Positions 34,401 through 41,458 of a DNA stretch of 64,000 nucleotides are shown piece after piece (within the stretch, counting starts at the first letter, position 1; each line of letters starts with the position of its first letter). Made by a program: the position numbers and the translations under genes. Below the pieces are notes generated by a model that was not told the origin of the DNA, did not search any database, and saw only the letters and a list, made by a program, of their open reading frames with translations. This stretch comes from Siphonodentalium dalli (Eukaryota > Mollusca > Scaphopoda > Gadilida > Siphonodentaliidae), in contig CP136065.1 of NCBI GenBank assembly GCA_032622095.1, positions 61,051,094 to 61,115,093 of the forward strand. Reading direction: 5' to 3'.

Positions 34401-36178
34401 TTCTTTCTATACTAATTACTCATTATATACAGATATATACAAAAGCACCAAAGTATATTGATGCGCAATAGGGAACAGCAGCATCAATATACATGTGTCT
34501 TATATACATTCAAAATACATAAACTGGTAACTCGACACTGCTACTCACAAATATGAGCACACCCACATCGAAATTCAAAGGAGAATTTTTTTTATACCAT
34601 AGTATTATACTGTAGTATTAACAGTCATTGTGAAAAAAGTTGTTAATCGCCACTGTGGGTATAAAGGCACACCATCTGTCCCTTGCCAAACTCGTGCAGT
34701 AAATCATCAATCCCACTCATGGTGTAAATTTTGTATCCAGATACACTACGTGTGTATTCTATATATGTCCCTCTGTGCAAACAAAGAGGATGTGGTTAAA
34801 GAGGTGTGGTGCCATTCATATTATAACATCTTTTTACTTAATTCTCCACATAATTTATTCAAAAAAACAGTTACTGATTTCAAAGAGCTCACATTCTGTG
34901 TGGAGAGAAGTCTGTGAAACTTTCCCCTGTCTGGATTCTCCCAATAACAAATTTGGGATAAATTTTAAAATTAAATACCCATAATCATAAGATGATATCC
35001 GTTGCCCAGGCCAGATTGACAAATGGGATGTTCTCTGTGCTCTTTTTGTATCTAATTGTATTTTACATTGGCCACATTATACGGCTAATCAGTGATTAGA
35101 AGTTCTTATCTTCATGAGAGATTCACTCAAATGTGAGGCAGTTCATTTTTAATGTGGGAGTTATATGTAAACTACTCCCCACCCCTGGATGATGACATCA
35201 TGTTACCATACTAATCGAATCTAATACCATTCTTGGTGAACTTGGTCGATCAAGATCTGCTTTAATTGTGTGCGATCATGTTTAGAGAGTTGTAATTGTG
35301 CCATACATTTGTAGTACAAACAAGTGTTTTTAACTTTTTATAATACTTGTTATGAAACTGTTGTCGGTTTGATATAAGTATACATATAATACTTTTCTGC
35401 ATGTTTATCTGAAGACCCAAGCAATCGCATAACCATGAAACACTGAAAGGGCACTGCACATCCAGAACAAAAATTCAGTCATAAACACATTTTAGCCATA
35501 CTAGTTTGAGCTCAAATCTCAGCAAATTGTTTTTCTTTCTATTTTAATCATAGAATTGCAAAATTCAAGGCTTTAACATAAACAGCCTGTGTATTAAAAG
35601 TAAATCATAATTTTAACTCACTCGCCAGTAATATGGGAGAAACACTTCCCTTCGAGTACTCTGAGATGTTTTGGACCTGAGAATGGAGATGGTTTGACTC
35701 TCAGTTTCAGACTGGTGTCACTGCTGGGACCACCAAACGCTGCTGCTCCACCCTGGTATCTGAAGAGACATTAGATATATAACACCAACATATTCTTTAA
35801 GTTTTTTCTCAAGTATCAGTTCCCTCGGTGATTTGAAAGGCAAAATAATATCTGATATATACAGTAATGCCTTAAATAATCGACTCCTTAACCACAGAAT
35901 TATGGGAAATTCTTCAGGATTTAGTTGGAAATATGGCTTGTTGCCATTCATCGGAAAGCTCTCACTAAGAAACTAAATATTTGCTTTGAAAGTCTAGGCC
36001 TACCTGAACTTGTCTAGACCTACTAGTATACTGCAGGTTATCTGAGTATTGAAGCTTTCCTCTCGAGTTTTATCTCGATGTTTTGCCTACTGAACTTGTC
36101 CATAGAATAATTCTAGTAGTGTATAATACCCAAAATTTGTTGCCTCTTCTATTATTTTCATTTCAAGCATCTCAGAAT
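4200..36178 (-). CDS. GNPTG: GNPTG, GlcNAc-1-phosphotransferase subunit gamma (spliced gene, 5' end unresolved)
   Basis: Seven coding exons join in frame: 36178-36130, 35759-35622, 33575-33492, 30071-29978, 28990-28793, 26578-26426 and 4403-4200. The product is the lumenal Golgi subunit that helps tag lysosomal hydrolases with mannose-6-phosphate. Recognisable landmarks are [11 protein letters not shown] near the mature N-terminus; LEGKCF and [31 protein letters not shown]; and [20 protein letters not shown], which closes the MRH lectin-like domain with its six cysteines. These are followed by a DMAP1-binding-like segment ([19 protein letters not shown]) and a short coiled tail. A Cys in STCNAEYKK aligns with the human cysteine reported to link the dimer. 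Intron phases are 2,2,2,0,0,0. The known part is about 306 residues, similar to human despite lacking the signal peptide, because the tail carries a 26-residue duplication. The gene is divergent from TSR3. Confidence 0.93.
4295..4373 (-). repeat. GNPTG intra-exon tandem duplication (2 x 78 bp, 4373-4218)
   Basis: Unit 1 is 4373-4296 and unit 2 is 4295-4218 on the minus strand. They match at 75 of 78 positions and keep the frame, so the duplication is recent or homogenised. Confidence 0.9.
4625..5165. repeat. Dispersed repeat with internal units of about 165 bp
   Basis: Degenerate tandem units carry ACCAAATTTGGTATGTGAG, a TTATCAGCT word and GTTATGGCCCCTTTTCGACT. They follow a run of CCGTCC/CTGTCAGTCCG. 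Similar words recur at 23560-23800 (inverted), 32218-32580, 46030-46410 and 54730-55398. This places it with the non-autonomous, possibly Helitron-related, bivalve elements. Confidence 0.6.
5380..9461 (+). mobile_element. Tandem-core element, copy 1 (about 25 monomers of ~160 bp)
   Basis: The copy opens with a small palindrome (GTGTCAATGACAC) and TAGCTCAACTTAGG, and ends with a hairpin, TAGCTCAAACTTAC then AAAA then GTAAGTTGAGCTA, followed by AAAA. So the ends carry inverted TAGCTCAACTTA words. Between them are imperfect monomers of about 160 bp with AAGATGGCTGC, CGTTCCCATCTACATGT, CATGACAAATTTCAT and GACCTGTAGCCCGCGCCAA. Two junction types occur: one with GGATTTAGTCATGCAAAGAG and a shorter one with GGATTGAATCTTGAAATCC. 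A 964-bp block is duplicated (6206 and 7170 are equivalent points), equal to six monomers. The hairpin end and the tandem core resemble HINE/Helentron-type bivalve elements of the pearl/CvA kind; that class is an inference. No protein is encoded. Confidence 0.75.
9462..9804 (+). repeat. Inter-element spacer, copy 1 (343 bp)
   Basis: Begins GGCATTCCATTAATGGAACT and contains CTCACTTCCGTGGTGCGACA and a GAA microsatellite. It recurs almost unchanged at 11793-12135 and 13330-13669 but not outside the array, so element plus spacer was duplicated as one unit. Confidence 0.85.
9805..11792 (+). mobile_element. Tandem-core element, copy 2
   Basis: It has the same 5' palindrome and 3' hairpin as copy 1. 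Copies 2 and 3 start 2331 bp apart, and sequence from about 8.3 kb to 10.6 kb is repeated at 10.6-12.9 kb with almost no changes. This indicates a very recent duplication spanning the copy 1/copy 2 junction. Confidence 0.8.
11793..12135 (+). repeat. Inter-element spacer, copy 2 (343 bp)
   Basis: Virtually identical to 9462-9804, including the length of the GAA tract. Confidence 0.85.
12136..13329 (+). mobile_element. Tandem-core element, copy 3 (short)
   Basis: Same ends as copies 1 and 2, but 797 bp (five monomers) shorter than copy 2. The loss lies at about 12.96 kb, where the sequence jumps to what is the terminal part of copy 2. That is the pattern expected from unequal exchange between monomers. 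Confidence 0.8.
13330..13669 (+). repeat. Inter-element spacer, copy 3 (340 bp)
   Basis: As the other two spacers, but one GAA triplet shorter and with a CTATTAAC to CTCTTAAC change. Confidence 0.85.
13670..17591 (+). mobile_element. Tandem-core element, copy 4
   Basis: Starts with the same palindrome and ends GTAAGTTGAGCTAAAAAT. It holds about 23 monomers with more variants than copy 2, including TTTTTAGGCCGAATGA types. The DNA beyond 17591 is unrelated to the spacer, so this is the right end of the compound array. Confidence 0.75.
17740..18145 (+). repeat. Minisatellite with AGAATCTGCACACAGGTAT units
   Basis: Six starts of GAATCTGCACACAGGTAT (some with one or two changes) at about 17.75, 17.80, 17.88, 17.94, 18.01 and 18.09 kb alternate with ATCAAGAATATCCAAGCAAG. 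Spacing is about 54 or 76 bp. No coding content. Confidence 0.8.
18146..19554. other. GNPTG last intron, no gene seen
   Basis: No exon signature is visible. About 18.78-18.86 kb carries ACCAAATTTGGTGTGCTGAC, a fragment of the dispersed repeats. The remainder is unassigned. Confidence 0.4.
19555..20040. mobile_element. Possible small inverted-repeat element
   Basis: CAATAAAGAGCGTT near 19562 is matched in inverse by AACGCTCTTTATTG near 20023, enclosing about 480 bp of AT-rich DNA. Only 14 bp match perfectly and no target duplication is clear, so this is tentative. Confidence 0.3.
20150..20655 (+). repeat. Tandem 122-bp repeat block 1 with NRF1-like palindromes
   Basis: Preceded by a GTTT/TCTG microsatellite. 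Units contain GAGATCTCGGAAACGGGT, ATCGACTTGAAATTTGCTAT, TTGCCCCGGATAC and CGCGCATGCGCA. The last is a perfect match to the NRF1 consensus YGCGCAYGCGCR and occurs at 20330, 20452 and 20574. The block ends with GAATAGCCCGGACAACG, then TAGTCTCATATATATTTTG, which also opens the next block. Confidence 0.85.
20656..21335 (+). repeat. Tandem 122-bp repeat block 2
   Basis: Same layout as block 1 with one more unit. Perfect CGCGCATGCGCA at 20828, 20950 and 21072, and a mutated copy at 21194. It ends with two GAATAGCCC(G/T)GACAACG words. Confidence 0.85.
21336..22340 (+). repeat. Repeat block with TCAAGGTCA half-sites, copy 1
   Basis: Begins TCTATTATATATTTTGGAAG and a TGTC/TGTG microsatellite. Internal units repeat GATGAAACTTGGTATGTGGG, TGACCTTGACCTTGAAATCG and TTCAAGGTCAAA. 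It ends CGAAGTCGGGTCACCTTCTA, and the next copy follows without a gap. Confidence 0.8.
22341..22948 (+). repeat. Repeat block with TCAAGGTCA half-sites, copy 2
   Basis: A shorter copy of the block before it, with the same start and the same CGAAGTCGGGTCACCTTCTA end. Confidence 0.8.
22949..23559. other. GNPTG last intron, unassigned, with E-box cluster
   Basis: No exon is seen. The notable content is four CACGTG boxes (listed separately) and A/T homopolymer runs at 23.45-23.55 kb. Confidence 0.4.
23234..23303. promoter_or_regulatory. Cluster of four CACGTG E-boxes
   Basis: CACGTG lies at 23234, 23246, 23278 and 23298, mostly in the wider palindrome ATCACGTGAT or ATCACGTGAC. That is close to the CLEAR motif GTCACGTGAC bound by TFEB/MITF factors. 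The cluster is intronic in GNPTG. A regulatory role is only inferred. Confidence 0.35.
23560..23800 (-). repeat. Dispersed repeat, inverted orientation
   Basis: GGGCCATAACTCAGTTAAAA, CATAATTTGGTTCCGATCAG and ACAGACAGACAGCCAGACGG are the reverse of words in the 4625-5165 and 54730-55398 repeats. It ends with a short palindrome around TACCATACTATGGTATGGGT. Confidence 0.6.
23801..24239. other. GNPTG last intron, nothing recognised
   Basis: No exon or complete repeat was recognised in this stretch. Confidence 0.35.
24240..24494 (+). mobile_element. TTAA-flanked MITE, family B, copy 2 (left end damaged)
   Basis: The right end CAGTCATAAAAGGGTTAA is intact. The left TTAACCCTTT is missing, and the element begins at GGGAGCTTCACTGGTGCAGC. 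Both internal hairpins are present, with loops CTCCC/GGGAG. Confidence 0.7.
24689..26277 (+). mobile_element. TTAA-flanked element, family C (1.6 kb)
   Basis: Perfect 16-bp ends, TTAACCCTTTGAACCC and its inverse, flank 1.59 kb. The interior has two and a half direct repeats of about 380 bp (compare GGTAACGGTTGCTAGGCATC near 24.89 kb with GGTAACGGTTTCTAAGCAAC near 25.27 kb). Near the right end two inverted words, GGCCGCAAAAGCGGCC and GGCCGCTTTTGCGGCC, can each fold. No transposase reading frame is evident. The TTAA duplication and CCCTTT start suggest a piggyBac-type non-autonomous element. Confidence 0.75.
26426..26578 (-). CDS. GNPTG: GNPTG exon, DMAP1-binding-like region
   Basis: Acceptor TTTCACAG, donor GTGAG; 51 codons in phase 0 at both ends. 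It encodes [19 protein letters not shown] onward to SISTCNA. The first part matches the human GNPTG segment containing LFEDAGYL, and the last Cys aligns with the dimer cysteine. Confidence 0.92.
26736..27135 (+). mobile_element. TTAA-flanked MITE, family A, copy 2
   Basis: Ends TTAACCCTTTACCCAACA and its inverse. The interior is the reverse orientation of copy 1, with both hairpins intact. It sits in the GNPTG intron 170 bp upstream of the 26426-26578 exon. Confidence 0.87.
27386..28132 (+). mobile_element. Short diverged copy of the tandem-core element
   Basis: Starts AATGAAAGGGTCAATGACAC and ends GACGGACGCCAATCCATGGC then a TTGAGCTAAAAA hairpin, matching the 5380-9461 element, but with only two to three core units (AAGATGGCCACTGGCGGCCA). 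About 27830-28060 looks like an insertion. It shows that the array in the same intron belongs to a dispersed family. Confidence 0.7.
27947..27996. repeat. Short hairpin
   Basis: TTATTTCGTTAATCT (27947-27961) and its exact inverse (27982-27996) flank a 20-base loop. Confidence 0.7.
28133..28792. other. GNPTG intron, nothing recognised
   Basis: No exon or complete repeat was recognised in this stretch. Confidence 0.35.
28793..28990 (-). CDS. GNPTG: GNPTG exon, end of MRH domain
   Basis: Acceptor TTTAATTAG, donor GTAATT; 66 codons in phase 0. It encodes [10 protein letters not shown] to [25 protein letters not shown] matches the human stretch with [20 protein letters not shown]. The E-x-C-x-Y arrangement of MRH sugar-binding folds is kept (EPEKCHY). 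Confidence 0.95.
28991..29300. other. GNPTG intron, nothing recognised
   Basis: No exon or complete repeat was recognised in this stretch. Confidence 0.35.
29304..29540 (-). pseudogene. LINE reverse transcriptase C-terminal remnant
   Basis: The minus-strand frame with [14 protein letters not shown] then [16 protein letters not shown] fits the tail that follows the RT domain in many CR1/Jockey/RTE-like LINEs (double Arg, then a G-L-V-x-I-P-x-x-Y-x-P motif). Nothing of the catalytic domain remains nearby. Confidence 0.5.
29559..29660 (+). repeat. Minisatellite of GCTAACTGGGACCTT units
   Basis: About five imperfect units of roughly 20 bp (CTAACTGGGACCTTAGTTAA and similar). No coding role seen. 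Confidence 0.75.
29978..30071 (-). CDS. GNPTG: GNPTG exon, MRH domain core
   Basis: Acceptor CTTTTGCAG, donor GTAAATG; 94 nt starting in phase 2. It encodes [20 protein letters not shown] and [11 protein letters not shown], matching the human IWHEWEIANNTF region. Confidence 0.94.
30203..30413. mobile_element. TA-flanked foldback MITE, family D, copy 1
   Basis: CAGCAATGCCCTAAATAAT at the left and TAGGGCATTACTG at the right are inverted arms of about 95 bp, with TA just outside both ends. This is the signature of a Tc1/mariner-derived MITE. The arms have diverged in places. Confidence 0.75.
30414..31009. other. GNPTG intron, nothing recognised
   Basis: No exon or complete repeat was recognised in this stretch. 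Confidence 0.35.
31010..32217 (+). mobile_element. Tandem-core element of another family (~174-bp units)
   Basis: Opens with ACATACCCCCTAGTGGCATA and ends with GGACGGACGTACAGACGGAC then an inverted TATACCCCCC / GGGGGTATA hairpin around an A/T loop. Between are six units of about 174 bp carrying AACTCTAGAATGGAAAATCC, GTGAACATCCATACCAAATT and CAACTGTTGAAGTTACGACA. The general plan equals the 5380-17591 elements with a different core. Confidence 0.75.
32218..32580 (+). repeat. Dispersed repeat with ~160-bp units
   Basis: Two units with GATTATTTGATCTGAACAAA and CAGGCCAAGTTCAAATATGG plus GTTATGGCCCTTTTTCGACT. It directly follows the hairpin end of the 31010-32217 element. Confidence 0.6.
32581..33491. 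other. GNPTG intron, nothing recognised
   Basis: AT-rich, with no exon signature or complete repeat. Confidence 0.35.
33492..33575 (-). CDS. GNPTG: GNPTG exon, MRH domain start
   Basis: Acceptor ATATTTTCAG, donor GTATGCC; 84 nt from phase 2 to phase 2. It encodes [20 protein letters not shown] then NPYSGVLG. This is the most conserved stretch of the protein and matches human YKYEFCPFHNVTQHEQ. Confidence 0.95.
33576..33948. other. GNPTG intron, nothing recognised
   Basis: No exon or complete repeat was recognised in this stretch. Confidence 0.3.
33949..34400 (+). mobile_element. TTAA-flanked MITE, family A, copy 3
   Basis: Right end TGTTGGGTAAAGGGTTAA is intact, and the left is altered to TTCACCCTTTAACCAACA. 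Both hairpins are kept. The spacer between hairpins has expanded by about 50 bp compared with copies 1, 2 and 4. Confidence 0.82.
34401..35621. other. GNPTG intron, nothing recognised
   Basis: No convincing exon. Short open frames are AT-rich and lack homology I recognise. Confidence 0.35.
35622..35759 (-). CDS. GNPTG: GNPTG exon, N-terminal lumenal region
   Basis: Acceptor CTCTTCAG, donor GTGAGTT; 138 nt from phase 2 to phase 2. It encodes [20 protein letters not shown], then [20 protein letters not shown] and ITG. The SGPxHLxxLxGKCF pattern matches human. Confidence 0.93.
35862..35960. mobile_element. Family D foldback MITE, half copy
   Basis: ACAGTAATGCCTTAAATAAT to CATTCATCGGAAAGCTCTCA equals the left arm and loop of the copies at 30203 and 50757. 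The right arm is absent. Confidence 0.7.
36130..36178 (-). CDS. GNPTG: GNPTG exon, mature N-terminus
   Basis: Acceptor GTCATTTCAG, donor GTATTAT; 49 nt encoding [16 protein letters not shown] with split codons at both ends. The MK(I/V)(I/V)EE..NxFG motif lies just after the signal peptide in human GNPTG, so at least one more 5' exon must exist. Confidence 0.88.
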
Positions 36179-36357
36179 CTGAAATGACATGATAAAGAGA
36201 CAAAAACATTACATATATTGTGTTGTCAGCCATATTTTAAATAACAAAATGTTCCACTGAGTAAGAAACAATGAAACATATTGTTGCCACTCTCTCCCAG
36301 GCTACACTTCTAATATCAATTCATGAGTGATATTGAAAATCAAAGTACTGGTAATGG

Positions 36358-36853
36358 TAATTAAAGAGATTTTTTATAACCTCAAAATCCATGGACGTAT
36401 CAGTTTAAAAGTACGCAATCCGATTCGATGGTCCCCATATAATCTGATTCCATAAACAACAATATTTTCAGAAATGTCGCTTCAATTATCAGAGTCGATT
36501 AATTGCCCAAAAATAATGCTAACCGCTGTCAACTATATTATAAAATTGCCCGAAACGTGTTATTTATCAACATGTCATTCGACGAAATTTGGCCTTATTA
36601 TCAACAGAAAGCCTCTTGATTTTAGAGTTATCCATATTCATCCGCAATTTGGTCTGAGACCGTCAGCTCGTCGACTGTTCACTGGGCCACTAATAATTCT
36701 CGATGGTGAAACATAATAGATTTTAAAAATTGATATCTAATAAATCTGAGCTTTGATAGGTGGGTTCCTCGACTCATATCAGATATTTTTTACCCCCAAT
36801 CCAAATAAATAGTAATTGAGGTGGCGCTTAATCGGATTAAGCATCTTTAATTA
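36358..36853 (+). mobile_element. Inverted-repeat element, family F, copy 1
   Basis: TAATTAAAGAG at the left and CTTTAATTA at the right are inverted. The interior shares CAATCCGATTCGATGGTCCC, TGAGCTTTGATAGGTGGGTT and CTTAATCGGATTAAGCATCT with copies at 37385 and 62366. Confidence 0.65.
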
Positions 36854-37384
36854 CAGTGGTATTCACTGAACACAGTGAATATCAATTCGATTGCGGGAAA
36901 GTTTTGGGCCAAAACTGACAATTACTCACCTCCCAGGTTCTTATATACCAATAATTAGTATTCTCAATTTCTTTTCTTTTCCATAGGCACTGGTTGGTGA
37001 AAAATCACATTAAAGAGGGTTGCTTGTGTCTGTGCTTATTATACCTCTCAAACTAACATATATGTATGAGAAATTTCCATGCACATGACAGGGCACCAAT
37101 GTATATCAAAATATCGAATAAAAGTGCCACAGCCATAAAGTGATGTGGAGGACTTTCAACTGAGGTGATCGAATGGGAATAGAGAATAAAGGAGTTTAAT
37201 ATACATGGATGTCCAAATTGTCAGCATGTACATGTAACAACATTCTTATATCCGCAGTGACTCTCATTGACACAATACTTGAACAGCAATCTGGGGAACA
37301 TACAGGGTGGTGATAACCAATATTATCTTACAATTTCCACAGAATATTAAATAAAATATACCAGTACCCTGGTTATTATTGTTA

Positions 37385-37632
37385 TGTAATAGTAATACTT
37401 GATTTTAGAGTTATCCATCTTACATTAAGTTACAACTGCAATTTGTCAGTTTGAGCACGTGGATCTGAATAAGTTCAGGCCCAGATCTCCAAACTTCAAA
37501 CATCGATATCTAATCACTCTGAGCTTTAATGGGTGGGAACTCCTCGACTCAAATCAAATATGTTTTCCCCCCGAAGCCAAAGAATATAGTAATTTAGGAG
37601 CGTCTGATCGGATTGAGTACCTTTAATGCGTC
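37385..37632 (+). mobile_element. Family F element, partial copy
   Basis: Contains GATTTTAGAGTTATCCATCT, GAGCTTTAATGGGTGGGAAC and the right end CTGATCGGATTGAGTACCTT. The left third is missing. Confidence 0.6.
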
Positions 37633-38340
37633 TTCTGCGCAATACGCATGCATCCCATTTTCCTCATAAATACTTATGGGTGAGAATCATTGAATGTGAT
37701 GAAACCGGTGGATGAGATAAGTAACTCTTTATAATATATTTGTGCTTTTGAACTTTTGTAGTCGGCAACTTTCGACAATCTCCATGTTGTACTGTTGTAC
37801 CGGTACTGAAATCCGCCACTTAAATTGTACATTGTGTATATACTGAACTCCTTGACCTATATATGGCAGTATATGGATTGGAGACTTGTGAGGTTTGCCG
37901 AAAATTGTGACATTCAACTCCTGGACTCCCAGAGTCATTTTGGGTGTATGTCATTCTTACTGAGATTATAATGAATTCGTGGTCCATTAATAGATCATTT
38001 GTGACAGTGTTGTCTGCATGTGGATCTGTTCGCTAGTATCGAAAAGTTTTTTAGCACAAGAGTACTCTGTAGTCTATATAAAAACCATGTGAATGCAGTC
38101 AATTTAGAATCAGGGCAGCCGATTTTGAATCGAATCAGACAAACGATTCCGAATTACGATATCGAATCAAATCTATTCGCAGGGCTCTATACTTAGATGA
38201 TACCATTATATGTATTATAGGCTATGAAAACCTATTATGCTTAAGCATAATGGCATTATGCTTAAGCATAATTGCATTACGCTTAAACATCGGTAATGGA
38301 GTTGTGAATGAGGCAATTTATTCTTAAGCGTATGACATAT
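37633..38340. other. GNPTG 5' intron with palindromic TTATGCTTAAGCATAA words
   Basis: No exon is seen. At about 38.23-38.28 kb, ATTATGCTTAAGCATAAT occurs nearly twice in tandem, with a related TTACGCTTAAAC word. Similar GCTTWAGCGTAA words flank the right end of the element at 38341-40211, so they may be its subterminal DNA. Confidence 0.4.
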
Positions 38341-39154
38341 CCCTTACCGAAGAGAATGGCTTATTAAGCCATCCCTAAGCCCTCGCTTAGCCATCAGAGA
38401 CCAATGATGGCTAAGATAAACAATCACTATAGTTATATTAGCACTCTTGAAGAATAAGAAGGTCTGTGATGGCTTAGATTTCTGATGATGGCCAAGGTGA
38501 TGGCTAGTGGATGGCTTATTAAGCCATCAACATGGAATTATATTCACTAGCCATCATTATAATTACTGATGGCTAAGAATCTCTTGGATAACAATCAGAC
38601 TGGAGAATTTTAACATTCAAATGTTAGCCTTCATGAAAGTCATAATGGTTAAGAAACCTGCAGTTCTCATGAGACTGCCATATGGCTGCCATGTGTTGGT
38701 CCCAACAGATAGAGGAACCTAAGTTTTAAAAATAGGTTATGTTTATACACAGACATGATAGATGCATCCTGGGATATCAGAGCTATCTTAAATTCAAATT
38801 TTAACAGCTATTTACTGCTCACTTCAGTTTGTTGTTCCAGTATTTTTTACACTCATGATGTTCTAGTGGTCTTATAAACTTGTGATTTCTTTAGTTGAGA
38901 TTCATTGGACTAGTACTGTAATGGCTACAAGATATGCTGAGCCTGCTATTTTAAAAGCTGTGTAAAAAAGTATTAAAAATCTGCATGTTTATCAAACATT
39001 CTGCCTAAGATTCTGAGAGAATATATATCCTGCTGCAGCACTAAGATACAAATAAATCTGGAAATTGGTAAGTACAATCCTCAGCACAATATTTTCTAAT
39101 TTATTGGGCATGATATATGACACATTAAACATCTTGAAAAAAACATATTCATAT

Positions 39155-39422
39155 TTAACCCTTCCGACAGGAGCTTCCTGAATTTTTTTGAAAACCCTGT
39201 GCCAATGCAATTCTCTTATATATGCGAGTTGCCCATAAGGAGCCTCACATATATAAGAGAATACATTGGCCTAAAAATATTTACCTTGACCTTGTAAGCC
39301 AGCACATTCTCTTATATATGCGAGGCTTGATCCCTATGGGAAACTTGCATATATAAGAGAATTCAGCTGGAACCAGGTTATTTAATGCTGCACCAGCATA
39401 ACTCTCATCATGGAAGGGTTAA
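39155..39422 (-). mobile_element. TTAA-flanked MITE, family B, copy 3
   Basis: TTAACCCTTCCGACAGGAGC to CATCATGGAAGGGTTAA, with TTAA at both edges. Both hairpins are present, the second with a slightly enlarged loop. The orientation is reversed compared with copies 1 and 2. Confidence 0.78.
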
Positions 39423-39824
39423 AAGATCTAACTTGACCAGACTATTTTCTTTTGGATTTTTACAAAAAACATGCAGGATTGAATCTTTGGCTGGCCCAGC
39501 CTATAATGTGAAGATGTTGCATGATTCCAGATACCATGCAGTGTGTCCAGGGGTACAAATGTAAATCGTTTCCACTGTATTTCCGATGAAAACTTGGCAA
39601 AACTCAACAAAAATAATGGACATTGATAATTATGTTGTTAAAAATTATTTTTATGATATAAAATATTATTTTTAAGATATATTCAGATATTTTTTTTATT
39701 CCCCAGGTTATTTAGTGACAAGGGAGACAATTCATTCTCAAATAGATGATGACAATGAGTTATCCTTCCTGAAGCAAGTCATATAACATATAGCAATCAC
39801 TAAATGTCGAGGGCTAACAATCCG

Positions 39825-39985
39825 ATGGCTTACTAGCCATCGGCCTACTAGCCATCGGTCTACTAGCCATCAGCCTACTAGCCATCGGCCTACTAGCCAT
39901 CAGCCTACTAGCCATCAGTGGCATACTAGCCATCCATGGATTACTAGCCATCGGCTATACTAGCCATCGGCCTACTAGCCATCCA
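39825..39985 (+). repeat. Minisatellite CTACTAGCCATCGGC
   Basis: About ten units of 15-16 bp, each with TACTAGCCATC. The unit looks like an amplified form of the TAGCCATC word found throughout the enclosing element. Confidence 0.88.
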
Positions 39986-40211
39986 TCCATCGAGGGCTAA
40001 GCGATGGCTTAGCTCATTTAAATATTTCGGCCTATAGGAGGGCTAAGAGATGGCTAATAAGCCATCATCTAGCCATCACCTAGTCTCGATGGCTAAATTT
40101 TGCATTAACCATCCATATCCTCTGAAAACTACTAGCAATCAGTAAGCCATCATTCCTTCTCTTCGGAGTGCTAAAGAATGGCTAACAGATGGCTAATGAT
40201 TTCGGTAAGGG

Positions 40212-41090
40212 TTATACTTAAGCGTAACGTACAGCATTACGCTTTAGCGTAACATCAATTATGCATAAGAGTGAATGGCTTTACGCGCATAATTAGCTAT
40301 TAAATGTGAGTTTAGCCTCCCATAACCATCGTGTATGACTATTTAATTGCTTGCCAAGACTTCACAGGACATATATAAACAATCCGAGGATTCATTATAA
40401 TATGAGCACGGAGTATTCAATGTGATATGCCATAGTTAGCTTTAGGGTTCGAGCAATTTTGGTGCATTTTTTTATTAATATATATGTGGTAACTCATTCA
40501 AAGATGTTCATGCACTGCTTCGACATGTTTTGCTTTCATCCCTAGCTTGTATCGACGCCATGTAATATTCAGATATACAGTGGTTTGCATGCACATCTGG
40601 ACTGAGCAGATCGAGTCAGAGAGTGGCATAAACTATAGGGCTAGGCATAAACAGGATTCCATAGTTTATTACTAAGTTTATATGATAGTATGAACTACAC
40701 ATGTACATGTATGCATGATGCTGTCTGATGTATGTAACACATACAGCTGATATAAGCCTTGTCTATACTCGCTTATGAACACTTACATATATTACTGGGA
40801 ATGAAAGTCATTAATATCAACATAAATGTAGGCCATGCTGCGTCCATGGTTGTAAAAATTCAGGAATCAATTGGGGTGGCTTGTAAACAAGAAGTGACAC
40901 GTGCATTTGTTGACAAAATATTATTAAAAACTACAGCTCGGCGAATTCCAGAGAACGTTTATTAGAAAAATACTATATTCGTTATATTAAATTTTTATAA
41001 AAACAAAATGTATATATACAATATTTAAAACATATGTCGCAATAATTATTATTAATTAGTAATAATGCGAAACTATGTGATATTAATCGA
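40212..41090. other. GNPTG 5' intron, nothing recognised
   Basis: No GNPTG signal-peptide exon could be identified here with confidence. Confidence 0.3.
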
Positions 41091-41096
41091 CACTTA

Positions 41097-41352
41097 CAAG
41101 ATGGCTGCGCCCATGAAAGCAGGGAAATTGCAATGTTGGAAAGATCTTAATATTCTATTTGAAATCAATTTTAAATTCTAATGTAAAAATGCAATATTCG
41201 TTTATTTGTTAATGGATAACACTAATATTGCTAGACATTAGAAGAACACTTAATATTGTTTTATTTTTAATATTATTCCTGTCAACTTGCGTATTTTCGA
41301 CTCACCTAAATTGAAATAGAAATTAGTTCAAATTGCATACACTGAGAGACTC
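41097..41352. promoter_or_regulatory. Putative shared GNPTG/TSR3 promoter
   Basis: About 230-250 bp separate the presumed GNPTG first exon from the TSR3 ATG on the other strand. At 41097-41108 CAAGATGGCTGC is an excellent YY1-type site, a factor that often sits just downstream of transcription starts. The rest is AT-rich. Divergent arrangement and spacing are seen; promoter activity is inferred. Confidence 0.5.
41098..41140 (-). CDS. GNPTG: Candidate first exon of GNPTG (frame and start unresolved)
   Basis: A strong donor (CATCTT then GTAAGTG) lies on the minus strand 250 bp from the TSR3 start codon. Only one frame fits the phase of the 36178 exon. It reads NIAISLLSWAQPS, which looks like the end of a signal peptide, but has no ATG before an in-frame TAA. 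The frame that does have an ATG (MGAAI) has the wrong phase. The exon may be 5'UTR, the start may lie in another exon, or there may be a sequence error. Confidence 0.35.
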
Positions 41353-41458
41353 ATGGGAAAACATAAGCATGGAGGAACCAAGGTGGACAGGCGCCATCGA
41401 AGAGATGTCAAATTCAATGAGGACACTTTCTATGATAATGTGAAGACCGCAGCAAATG
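41353..41458 (+). CDS. TSR3: TSR3 exon 1
   Basis: ATG in ACTCATGG context, 35 codons plus one base, donor GTGATT. It encodes a basic N-terminus ending NVKTAAN. It is supported by phase agreement with exon 2. Confidence 0.85.

Larger units (their letters stand above)
38341..40211. mobile_element. 1.9-kb inverted-repeat element rich in GATGGCTA motifs
   Basis: Starts CCCTTACCGAAGAGAATGGC and ends with its approximate inverse, TTCGGTAAGGG. Both ends carry many GATGGCTA/TAGCCATC words in both orientations, and the left part has TTATTAAGCCATC repeated. A family B MITE (39155-39422) is inserted in it, and a 15-bp minisatellite lies at 39825-39985. No reading frame for a transposase is seen. Confidence 0.6.
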
